Shown here: positions 25,996-36,559 of the stretch, one piece after another | Layout: every line of letters starts with the position of its first letter | Numbering within the stretch: the stretch's first letter is position 1 | NCBI RefSeq assembly: GCF_022682495.2 | Contig: NC_071388.1 | Span: 13,999,171 to 14,063,170 of the forward strand | Length of the DNA stretch: 64,000 bases | Origin: Desmodus rotundus | Lineage: Eukaryota > Chordata > Mammalia > Chiroptera > Phyllostomidae | Direction: 5' to 3' | Notes under the pieces: generated by a model | Told to the model about the DNA's origin: nothing | Database searches by the model: none | What the model saw: only the letters and a program-made list of their open reading frames with translations | Made by a program: the position numbers and the translations under genes

Positions 25996-26960
25996 TCAGT
26001 ATAACTGGTAGATGTCGGCTACCCCCTCTCCCTGGCCATGCAAAGTTTGTGTGATGGATCCATGAACAGAGCTCCCACAGTGTTGTGGATGCACGTGATG
26101 TCTGGGCAAAGCAGCAAGGCTTCCTTCCCTCTTGCCAAGGTCGCTGCCCTGGCTGGATGCCTGATCTACCAGCCACAGAAACCTAGGCTGCACTATGCAT
26201 AGCGAAGGCTCTTGAGAATGTCGGCTAGCCCCTTGGTGCCAGGTCAAGTCTAGCATGACCACTCTACCTTTGAGAGATTAAAATTTTATTATTATTGGAA
26301 TTAACACCTATTTCTGAAATGGGTTTACCCTTCTTTCCAACTACGTCTCTGCCATCACCACTATAAGAACTCCTGAAATAATTACATGAGATCATGCATT
26401 ACTTTGCATTAGGCCAAGGGACTCATTTAATGAAAGAGCAGGTGCTACCTGGCTGAATGACCATGAGGTTCATTAGTCTTACCAAATAGCACACCCCTCA
26501 TGAGCATCTGAACTGATAGAATAGCGCAGTGTGCCATCAAAGCCTAAATAAAGACTCACTAAAGGTCAATATTCAGCAAATTTAGGTTACTGTTTTCTAG
26601 TGTCTCTTACAGTCATTGAACTGGTGGTCAAGTATGATATTGGGTCCCAAACAGCTAGAAAACACAATAAATGGGTCCAGAAAGCAAAGGGGGGAAGTAG
26701 GATTGGCCCTTCTCACCCACATTCTCAGTGGCTCACTTGTAGAAGTGCGCTTCTTATCATGGAAAATACAAGTTCTGTTGCATTAGAATGCTTATTCGCA
26801 GGCAGAGGTCATTTTACTAGATGAAACTAGGGTTAGGATGTCCACAGAATGTGAAGCTGTGACTGTCTCACGATCACTTTGGACTTCTGAGAACAACAAG
26901 CAAAAGACAGAGCTCACGAGAGCAGTAAGAATCCTGACATAAAGTGGAGCATGCCTGGAG
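25996..26960 (+). pseudogene. pol: ERVL pol (integrase region) relic
   Basis: This is an ancient endogenous retrovirus-L fragment in plus orientation. Short islands match ERVL pol in the right order: 'gtctgggcaaagcagcaagg', 'ctgccctggctggatgcctg' (about 26140-26165), 'ccaagggactcatttaatga' (about 26415), 'ggttcattagtcttaccaaa' and 'aaatgggtccagaaagcaaa' (about 26668). Further eroded similarity continues to about 26960. In the family this part encodes integrase, which joins viral DNA to the host genome. Here all frames are broken by many stops and gaps, and no LTR, gag or reverse transcriptase core is recognisable next to it. It is a dead mammal-wide relic with no coding capacity. I infer the family from motif order, and the ends are approximate. 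Confidence 0.75.
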
Positions 26961-28269
26961 AGCAGGGGTTCCCGTGCTGCTTCTCTGCCGGTGCTAACAG
27001 TGAATTAATTGGCAGTTACACTTAACACATCCTTAAGAGAGCAGGGAAATTAATGGTCCCTCTCCTTAAAAGATTAAGCTCTTGCATATCCTACCATCCA
27101 AGCAGCCTAGAATCACTGAAGTGCTGGAGTGGATGGGGGAGGAAAGAGATGATGATCACTTATGACCATTGGTAGAAATCCATTTCAATCACCCTCCTGT
27201 GTTAACATCCTACTATTGTTTAAAAATTTCATTTAACCACTGCCTCGGAAAGTCTATAACAGGGAGGCTTAGGAGCCACAGAAAAAATTGGGGGGCAGTG
27301 TGTGTGTTCATCATCTTGTATAAGTATAGTGTATGTTCTATCAAGTTATAAAATTTAAATGTGTTCATTTGATTGTACATCAATAATAAGTCAGTAAACA
27401 TGTTAAAGGAGAAAATGAATATACACATATAAATGAATGCATTTAGTGCACATATTCAATAAACCCTTATGTATACATATATGTGTGTTTGTAAATATAT
27501 TAAGTTTGGCTCACCGTTACAGGTTGTAGAACAGGTATGGTATAGTGATAAGAAGCTCACTGTCATTATTATATCATTACATATTGACTCTGTGTTTAAG
27601 ATTCTTAACTCTCTAACTTTATGGAAATTTATAAATACAAGACAAACAGAAATGCACTGAGAGAATTGATTAATGATACTTTATTTTGGCTTTATAGCAT
27701 TGATACAAATAAATATACTCTGCTTCTGGTTTGTTGCTACACATTAAGTTGCATTTGATAAGGAGTGAAGACAAATGGATCAAATAAACTTACGGTCAAT
27801 AAAATGCTAAAGGTCATCAAATCACTCTCATGTTTCAGAGAGGAAGCTATGCCATAGAAATATTAAATGTTTTGCCATCATTATACAGTTTCTGGCATCT
27901 TGAGTTAAAATTTAGGGTTTTCAGACGTTCGGTCAGGTAATCCTTCAATACCTCAGACAGATAATATTATTTGTATTATTTAAAATATTTCAGCTATGTG
28001 AAACCAAACAGTATGTCATTCCATTAGATAAAGAGACAACAACGATCAATGGATATTTTGAGAGTAAATAACGGGGAGACACGAAGTATTCGGAGAGAAG
28101 TAGCTTTGTTTGTGATCAAGAGATGCTTCATCTGTATTCTTATTTACTTAGTTCTTTCTAGTATAAGTTAATATATGTGTATGTTAAAAATGGTAGGAAA
28201 GAATTTGGCTAAGATTTTGTTGCAATAAATTGAATCCATATGCATAACATATAAGAAATTAAGAAATAT
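26961..28269. other. AT-rich unannotated DNA
   Basis: No supported feature was found. Confidence 0.4.
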
Positions 28270-28505
28270 GTTTTACATTTAATTTTTATTTAGTTGACAT
28301 ACAATATTATATTAGGTGTACAGCACAGTGATGCAACATTTATGTACCTTACGAAATGTCGCCACAGTGAGTCTAGTAACCCTCTGTCCCCATACATAGT
28401 TATTATGATATTATTCACCATATTCCCCATGTTGTACGTTACATCCCCCTGACGTATTTTATAACTGGAGGCTTCTACTTCTTCATGCCCTTTCTGTTTT
28501 CCATT
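28270..28505 (-). mobile_element. Old L1 3' end
   Basis: 'tttagttgacatacaatatt', 'attaggtgtacagcacagtg', 'gtctagtaaccctctgtccc' and 'ccccatgttgtacgttacat' are the complement of an old L1 (L1MA/L1MB-like) 3' UTR. Confidence 0.85.
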
Positions 28506-29465
28506 CAGAAGTGTGTTTTCATATGTGCTTGTGGAGATTGGTTATTTCCAGTTGCTTAGAATATGAGAAGCTCAGTCGTACTGTAGACTTTAATTAGAAT
28601 ACTACTGAGCAAAAAGAGAATTGCACTTACAGCGTCCCGAGAGGGCTGAAATGCACAGGTGGAGAGGCAACCAGCAGTGTGCCAGGGAGAAACAACACTT
28701 CACTGAACTCTCAGCAGCACATACCACGCAAGTGGAAAATAGATACACAAAATACAAGCATGATGGTAGCAGCTTCAGCTTTGTTAATTAGGCTACATTC
28801 ATGCTTCAGTAATGTTGCAATTTACCACTCCATCTTCCTGGGGCCTATTGTGCAAATGCTCTAGTGCCCCTAGTAGCTATAAACCCTGTACACTATGTGC
28901 CGCCTGCTGAGATGTCATTACAACGTTAAAAGAGTGTCCATTTAGCAGTACTTTAAAAAAATTGCCATTTCATTTTACACAAAGATATGAGTAAATCTAT
29001 TACTGCCTTTTAAAAATTAAAAGCAAGTTTTATATAGTTTCTAATACTTACCACTGAGACACAGATTACTTAATTTGTCTACTTATATAATTTAGCAATA
29101 TTGCTTAATTCTTTTAAAAATATACACTTTCTACATACAGCACATTGTTTTGAATTAAAAGGCTGCAGGCTGTCTCTGTATGGGTATCTGGAATAATTGT
29201 TTTAAAAATCATAGTATTTTCAGTATTTAACAACACGACTTGCAAGTATAGACTATGACTAAGAGTTAATTATTGTGCCTTTTATTACATAGTACATGCA
29301 TGAAGATACATGCTGAGCATGTGATGTATACTGTTAAAGACCAAGAAGATGGCGCTAGGCCCATGTGCCATGAGAACCGAAACGCCAGGCAGTAAACAAC
29401 CTGGGAAACACTCTCTCAGTGCAGGTTTTCTACGTGGCATCTTCGTCAGTTCTGAGCCTGTGACA
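28506..29465. other. Unannotated DNA flanking the mariner
   Basis: No gene was found. The last 120 bases before the mariner (about 29340-29465) contain several CpGs and 'accaagaagatggcgctagg'. They may belong to another eroded element into which the mariner inserted. Confidence 0.35.
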
Positions 29466-30761
29466 TCGGGCTGGCCGAAATGTTCATTCGTTTAGTTCTG
29501 TAAGACGGTGCTAGTAGCACCGAGGTGTTTTTAACTTCATTAGAAACAATTTTGTTAGATTGTATTGTTATATTGGTTCTGTCATGTTGGCGTGCATTTA
29601 AGAAAACTGTTCGAAATTGGTGAATTTTTGTGTAGTCATTTTAATATTGAAGATGAAAGAAACTAAGCAACATTTTGAACATATGCTTTATTATTTCAAG
29701 AAGGTAAAAATGCAACTGAAATGCAAAAAAAGATCTTATGCAGTGTACAGAGAAGGTGCTATGAGTGATCAAACATAACAAAAGTGGTCTGTGAAGTTTC
29801 ATGCTGGAGGTTTCTGATTGGACGATGTTCCACGGTCAGGTGGCATAGATGAGTTGAAGCTGATAGCGATCGAATGGAGGCATTAATTGAGAACAATCAA
29901 TGTTATGAGATGCAGGAGACAGCCGATATACTCAAAATATCCAAATCAAGCATTGAGATCCTTTGCGCCAGCCTGGTTATGTTAATCGCTTTGAAGTTTG
30001 GGTTCCACATAAATTAAGCAAAAATGTAAATAAATAAATAACCTTCTTGACTACATTTTCACATGTGATTCTCTACTTAAATGTAATGAAAACATTCTGT
30101 TTTTAAAACAAATTGTGACAGGTGATGAAAAGCGGATACTTGACAATAATGTGGAATGGAAGAGATCATGGGGCAGGTGAAATGAACCACCACCAACCAC
30201 ACCACAGACCGGTCCTCATTCCAAAGAAGGTGATGTGGGGGACATGGTGGGTTTGGAAGGGAACCCTCTAGTATGAGCTCCTTCTGGCAAACCAAAGTAT
30301 TAATTCCGACAAGTACTGCTCCCAGTAAGACCAACTGTAAGCAGCACTCGACAAAAAGCACCTGGGATCAGTTAACAAAAAATGCATAACAGTGCATCAG
30401 GATGACACAAGGCCGCGTGCTTCCTTAATGGCTGGGCAAAGGCTGTGACAGCCTGGCTGGGAAGTTCTGATTCCTCTGCTGTTTGCACCAGGCATCATGC
30501 CTTTGCATTTCTGTCTTTACAAACTTCTCTTAATGGAAAGAAATTTAATTCCCTGGAAGATTACAAAAGGCACCTGAAACAGTTCATTGCTCAAAAAGAT
30601 AAAAAGTTTTGGGAACATATAATTATGAAGCTGCCTGAAAGATGGCAGAAGGTAGTGAAACAAAATAGTGAACACATTGTTCAATAAAGTTACTGGTAAA
30701 AATGAAAAAATGTGTGTTTTACTTTTACTTAAAATCCAATCAAACATTTTGGTTAACCCAG
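29466..30761 (+). mobile_element. Full-length mariner DNA transposon (inactive)
   Basis: The left end (from 29466, 'tcgggctggccgaaatgttc') and the reverse complement of the right end ('ctgggttaaccaaaatgttt', ending at 30761) align as terminal inverted repeats of about 30 bp. The right side is followed by TA (30762-30763). The left flank is 'ca', which one transition from TA explains. The total of 1,296 bp is the normal mariner length. Inside is a decayed transposase. The sequence is near the cecropia/Hsmar2-like branch by recognition of the C-terminal motif. Confidence 0.85.
29653..30687 (+). pseudogene. mariner transposase pseudogene
   Basis: Mariner transposase cuts and pastes the element by binding its inverted repeats and using a D,D34D catalytic triad. 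The frame runs from an ATG at 29653 ('atgaaagaaactaagcaaca') to the TAA at 30685-30687. This is 1,035 bp, the size of the usual 345-codon gene. The N-terminal helix-turn-helix region reads as KETKQHFEHMLYYFKK. The first catalytic Asp is visible in VTGDEK (codon at 30124). The second is in HQDD (30401), about 92 codons later as in the family. The region of the third Asp (about 30490-30505) is scrambled by small deletions. The last 58 residues are open and typical (SLEDYKRHLKQF, KLPERWQKVVKQN). Several stops and frameshifts lie between, so no active enzyme can be made. It is transcriptionally an orphan; no promoter beyond the element end is seen. Confidence 0.88.
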
Positions 30762-30975
30762 TATTTCTCATCAAAGTAATCAAGTGAAATATTGCATGTT
30801 CAGACACTGAATGCAGGGCCAGCTCACAGCAAATGACCAGTGAAATATCACCTGTCATTGTTACTAGTGGCGTGCATAGTTTGTGCTTACTCTAAGTAGT
30901 TCCTAAGTTATATTAATAGAAAGAAATATACATGTATTAGATATTGTTCTTTATTAAACTTTAAAGTGAACATTT

Positions 30976-31625
30976 AAAATCTGGCAGAGGAACTGAGTAG
31001 ACATTTTCCAAAGAAGACATACAAATGGCCAACCGGTACGTGAGAACATCACTAATCTGCAGGAAAATGCAAATCAAAACCACAATGAGATATCACCTCG
31101 CACCTGTTAGAATGGTTGTCATCAGAAACACATGAGATAACAAATGTGGGCAAGGATGTGGAGAAAAGGAGAACCTTGCACCAGTGGTGGAAAAGTAATC
31201 GATACAGACATTATGAAAAACAATATGGAGCTTTCGTAATTACTTGAAAACAGAATTTCTATATGATTCAATAATTCCATTTTTGGGTATTCATTTGAAA
31301 AAATGAAAACACTAACTCAAAAGATATATGCACTCATATTCATTGCAGCGTTATTTAGAATAGCCCAGATATGGAAACAAAGTGTCCATTGACAAATGTA
31401 TAAAGAATGTTATTAAGCCTTAAAAAATAAGAAAATCCTGTCATTTGTGACAACATGGATGGAACTTGTGGGTATTATGTTAAATGAAATTAGAGAAAAA
31501 TAAAGTGTATAATCCCATAGGTGGAATCTGAAAAAGTCGAATTCAAAGAAACAGACCAGATTAGTAGTTGCCAGAAATAGACGGGGTGAGAATGAGTAAA
31601 GTTGGTGAAAAGGTAGGAATTTCAT
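30976..31625 (+). mobile_element. Old L1 ORF2 3' fragment
   Basis: 'agacattttccaaagaagac', 'catgagataacaaatgtggg', 'ggcaaggatgtggagaaaag', 'gtcatttgtgacaacatgga' and 'agtagttgccagaaatagac' follow the end of L1 ORF2 in order, interrupted by stops. It is an L1MB-like age class and has no coding capacity. Confidence 0.88.
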
Positions 31626-34600
31626 TTATAAAATATATATGTTAGGGATAAAATGCATAAATATGCACATTATATAATTATATGCCTATATATTATATGC
31701 CTATATAATTATTTGCCATATGTATATGCCTACATCACATCACATTTTCTTATATTTTAAAGAATTCTTATTGCTATTGAGATACTCTAATATGAATCTT
31801 ACTATGAACAGAACTAGAATCAAGTTTTCTCAAGTTTAACCTAAGTAATTTTTTTTACTTTTCTTTCTTTTTTTATCAACTACAGTAGACACAACAAATC
31901 AGAATAGGAAATGGTAAAAAGCATGACATTAGACACCTCTGAAAATTGACCAATTTCTCATTGTTAAAACATTTTGCAAAATTTCCAAGACCTACTTCTT
32001 TCTGCCTGGCCTCTGTAAGGCTAGCTGCTTTCTCAGATACAAATGCCTATCATTTAACCAAAGCAATAGTAGCTAATAGCATAGCATTAATGTGTTCTGT
32101 TATTTAGAATTATGCTTAATTTAAAGGTAGGCAATTAGGAACATAATTTCTTTTTTATAAACCTGAAGTAACACAGGAGACTATAATACTTTTTTAACAC
32201 CCAAGACTGAATAAATAATATATTTTCTACTTTAGGAGAATAAAAGAGCTCTTCTTTTCTTTCTAAGTTCTACCAAAAACTATCTTAGACTGATTCAGCC
32301 ATGGAAGCACCACTTTCCTGTTTAAGTTAGTGAGTGCATTAACTAACACAATAGACAAATCTTTTAAACATCCAATTTTTCTACTCTCCTATCATGACTC
32401 AAGACAGGCTCAGAATATCATTATGTGATTAAGGAATGTGCCTCTAAAGAATATTTTTATATTATGCTATGATTAGTGGTGTCTCAAGGGCCCTGATTAT
32501 TCTGATTAAGTAAAAGTACTTTAGCTGTCGAGTTTAAAAAATGTATTTGTAAAATGAAAAGTGAAGCTCTTGAGCAGCCAAAACAAGGTGGGCAGGGAAT
32601 AATCAATAACTTTTCTGTTCTGACCCCAGACTGCAAGATTTGTCATGAAAGAGCAGCAATTAAACAGATGTTTGACCAAGTGACTAATATTTCCTGTATG
32701 AGATTAAAATGTAATTATTGCCAAGAGATTTTCCTTGCATTTTCCATGTGTTACATGCTTTCCAATGAGAGGGTCATCTGAATGAGACTGACAGTTTGTA
32801 TCAATAGGATGAGGAAAGGGTCTTTGTGTGTGCACTTGTGTTACCATGAAGGAGTGTTATGTTCCCAAAGTGCGGTGGAGTAATGAACACCACGGACACG
32901 AATGAATTGGTGAAAAGTCCAGCAGAATCACTGCAGTAATACTGAAGGAGGAGCCACCGCCCCGTCTTTTTTTCTGGCAACTCTACACTAGCTATTTTAT
33001 TTATTCTCTATTTTTTCTGGTTCCAACTTCTGCAAACAACTCCTGCTCAAACTTTTTCCTGTGGGTCAAGGGAATGACTATAAAGACGGACTGGGACACA
33101 TATCCCTGAGGACCAGCAAACTGCTGTGTGGTCCAGGAACGTCACAATTGTTTAGAAGAAATCAGCTTATCATTCTTCATGGAGAACCATGAAAAATTTA
33201 TTTTATTCATAATATAAGGTGAATAGAGTCAAGTATAATTAAAGTATATTTGTAGAAAATAATGTCCTTGTTTGGAGTGTTCCATGTTGACTCTTTAAGG
33301 CTGTAAAAGTTTTGAGAAAAATGGAAGAAAATAAATTGATGGGTTGGAGCCAAAATTTTTATTCAGAATATAACAGCTTAAAAAATGATCCAAAGGTATG
33401 TTCTAGCATGGGAGAAATGTGTAAATTTTTCTATAGAGCTTTGCCAAAAGGTTCAGCTAGTTTTGGAGGATAGTTGGTTAAATATGGGCCTAAGAAGAGG
33501 GAGGAACTTTTTAGGATTGAACAGCTATGGGTTTGGGAATATAGCCTTACTAAGAGGGCTGAAGAGGAGCTGTTCAGGGGTGAAGGCTATGCAAATATTG
33601 AGATGGGAAAGAAAAGTGTTAGGGGTCATAGTCAGGAGGAAGGGATGGATGGCTAACGGACATCATCACTTCTTCAGTCTCTTAGTTTCCCCTTTCTGTC
33701 AAAGGAGAGGTTGATCCTCAGCATTTGACAAAATATTGTTATTTCTTCCAAATATATACACTGGCATCAGCTGACCTACCAGGCTCATTGGTGGTGGCTG
33801 TCAGAAGAGCTCCTCATTACTATCACTTTTTGGAATTTAATTTCAATTATTTATCAAATAAATTGATACTTGGAATATTTTAAAACTCTGGAGAAAGTAC
33901 ATGCAAAAGAAGCCTGTGAAGACAACAAGGGTGAAAATTAGGATTATTAGAAAGACTCGTACAGTGTGTCTAAACCAAGATTCGTCCCAGCCTGGAACCA
34001 CTGAAGAGAACCTATCCCATCCTAGTCCCAAGTTTTTTAAGGAAAGAATCTTGGTATCAGTAGGCTTGTATGTCATGCAATTTATCCATCTGATATAAGA
34101 AGAAAACTTTTAATAGCAGTTTAACAATAAAAACTTAAAACCAACAAAAAGGTGGGAAAATAAGCGTGGAGAGAAGAAGAGAAACAGAGAGCAAAGAAGT
34201 CAGTAAAGTTTTGGGCAGAAAATATCCATGTCTTACAATCTTCTAGTATCTAAGTTTCCTGGGAAAACCATCTTTTTCACGATGACTTCTGCTTGTGAAG
34301 ATTCCCAAAGAACTGTGTTTTAGATCAACCATCAGCGTGGAAGTCTGAGAGGTAAGTGTGTAAAGTTTTTTAAGTAAGAGACTTTTCATGGAAGGCATAC
34401 ATTCACTGGAATCGTACTGAAGTGTTTGTGGGAAAGAGTAATGTCCCTCCAGTCAGGCTTAAGAACAGTCCGACATTGCTGTTCTCGCCAGGAAAGTGGA
34501 TTTCTGCGGGGAAGGTCATGCAGGGGGTTTTCAGTTTTAGCCTTGGGAAAGCCACTGAGCCCATTAATGATACGTTTGGGCGGGTGGCATTAAACCTGTG

Positions 34601-36291
34601 TATTATTTGGCCTCACCAGACAATAAAAAGCGAAGTCCGGGCTAGGAGCTGAAATCCCCAGTGGGCAGTGCGTCCAGTACTAAGCTCCCGTGGGGGTGGA
34701 TGAGTTACTGTTGGAGGGGACATATGGAGCTGATGATAGTAACCCGGTTCTCCTGGGAGTGCAAGCTAAAAATTAAACAGTATATTTGAAAAGCATTTTT
34801 TAAACTGATTTATAACTTAATGATGCTAACTTTCCAGTAAAACTCTTATTTAGCATACTAGCAAACTTTGTTGTTCAGCTTGGTTTAAAACGGCGGTGCT
34901 GAGACTTTGCTTATTTTATTTTTGTCTTTTTGTAGAGATGAGGATGTAAATTACATATAAACACGTTCATAGAAAGTTGAGTATTTATGTAGCTCACTTA
35001 TATTTGTTTGCAAAGATTGCAAATATAATGAATTATATATATATATGGAATGTAAGGTATGAATATTAGGTTAGTGATTATATCACAGGTTATAAAAGGA
35101 AGTGTCTCTACTGGGCCCAGGGTTGAACTCTGGCCAAAATTAGTCCTGACATCAAGAACCGAAGTCTGCTGGAAATGCTCCAGGTCGTCCAGAGTGAGCT
35201 GCTTCCCACACGGCAAGAGCAGAAGTAAAATGGCGCGATTGACAGTCTTTTATTACTTTTCTTTTTTAGCAGTAAAATATAACACCTGGGACTTAAGCAC
35301 GTTAACAGTCGTTGGTAAGTCAATCAACTGTTCCCACATTAATTTCATACTTGGAATAATGTATAGCACATAAGCAGCCTTAACACGTCTTGCCTTTCAT
35401 TTTCTCCTGAGATGAGGTAATCACCAAGGTACCCTGAGATAATTCCTGTATACATAGGGCCATCACTGTGAGAAGACTGATCTAGAAAACGGTAAAGCAG
35501 TGAGTGACAACAAATTACCATTAATTTGAGGACTCCTTTCCAAAATCAAAACATTGGCAAGAAAAAGGTCACTCTAACTGCGACAGTGGCTGACAACAAA
35601 GCCAATGGGAAGGAGTGATTTTATTATCTACGGATCTCTGAAATGGTTGGTCCTTTGTTTTGCGGGAATTGCTAATCACTTCAGGGCTCATTTTCTATTC
35701 TTAATATACCCAAAATAAAGGGCTGACTGATCATTTTAAAAGCCTTTCTTGAGGCCAGATTAACCTATAACGTTTGAGAGCCCAGGGACTGCAGTCTGGC
35801 CCTTAGGATCTAATTAAACAAAGTATACAATACTAATTGATTGTTTAATTTGATCTTGAAACACTTTCACATAGCAATGGTGTTTTTAATTATTTTTCGA
35901 GAATTCTACAGTTCTTTCATGAATTGCCTTTACTTTTTTGACAAGGTTTTATAATATTTATAATAGAACAGTTAACTTTCTTCCAAATATGTCATTTGTT
36001 TTTTTTTTTTTTGGAAATCTCAGATATTTTTGATAATTGTTCTCATTGTCCTTCCATGGTTAATAGAAACAAAAAAGAAAATTACATTTAAACATGCCAT
36101 TTCTAAATTGCATATGTTTAATTATTGGCTTTCAGTTTCAATGATCACTATTTCTAATTACTTTTTTTACATATTTTGTCTGACTCTTTTCTCATCATTT
36201 TTCTCTTTTGTCTTCTATAAATACTTTAAATTATTTTGTTAATTTCAAAAAAATATTATATTTTCTGCTTGTGTCTAAAATATTATAAGAC
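31626..36291. other. Unannotated DNA, mostly AT-rich
   Basis: An AT-rich block at 31626-31735 repeats 'tatgcctatat'. 34420-34770 is more GC-balanced, without a recognisable gene. No repeat family is confidently named. The purine-rich near-open frame at 33321 is listed separately. Confidence 0.4.
33321..33656 (+). other. Purine-rich near-open frame, origin unknown
   Basis: From the ATG at 33321 the frame continues for 112 codons to the TAA at 33654-33656 with a single internal TAG (codon 51, 33471-33473). The predicted residues are compositionally protein-like rather than low-complexity (for example WSQNFYSEYNSL, then REELFRIEQLWVWEY). I cannot name a family. A second overlapping frame (33385-33714) is also open, which warns that purine-rich bias alone may keep stops rare. 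The options are a processed pseudogene fragment, a retroelement remnant, or chance. Confidence 0.3.
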
Positions 36292-36300
36292 TAGGCTAAT

Positions 36301-36550
36301 TGTCCTGGCTGGGTGGGCCAGTTGGTTAGAGCGTCATGCCATACACCAAAAGGTTGTGGGTTTGATTCCTGCTCAGGGCACATACCTAGGTTGTGGATTT
36401 GATCCATGGATGTTGAACATACGGGAGGCAACTGATAGATGTTTCTCTCCCACATTTCCTTCTCTCTGTCCCTCTATTTTTTCTCTCTCTCTCCTTTTAT
36501 CTCTCTCTCTAAAATCAACAAACATATCCTTAGGTGAGGACTTTTTTAAA
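36301..36550 (+). mobile_element. Full-length Ves SINE
   Basis: This is the best-preserved Ves copy. The A box lies in 'ggtgggccagttggttagag' and the B box in 'gtgggtttgattcctgctca'. They are followed by 'gggcacatacctaggttgtg', a CT-rich tract and the typical 3' end 'acatatccttaggtgaggac'. The 9-bp target-site duplication 'taggctaat' lies at 36292-36300 and 36551-36559. Confidence 0.92.
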
Positions 36551-36559
36551 TAGGCTAAT

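Noticed and set aside
30517..30858. 113-codon minus-strand ORF
   Set aside because: It is the antisense shadow of the mariner transposase C-terminus and right inverted repeat.
31626..31735. Possible satellite or CRISPR-like direct repeats
   Set aside because: The repeats are short, AT-only and irregular (tatgcctatat), with no constant repeat length or unique spacers. They are ordinary low-complexity DNA in a mammalian genome.
33385..33714. 109-codon frame overlapping the near-open frame at 33321
   Set aside because: It is rich in G, R and L from purine-rich DNA, and at most one of the two overlapping frames could be coding. This one has the less protein-like makeup.
36301..36400. tRNA gene suggested by A-box and B-box-like motifs
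   Set aside because: The boxes belong to the tRNA-derived head of a Ves SINE. No cloverleaf with an acceptor stem can be drawn and a SINE tail with a target-site duplication follows.
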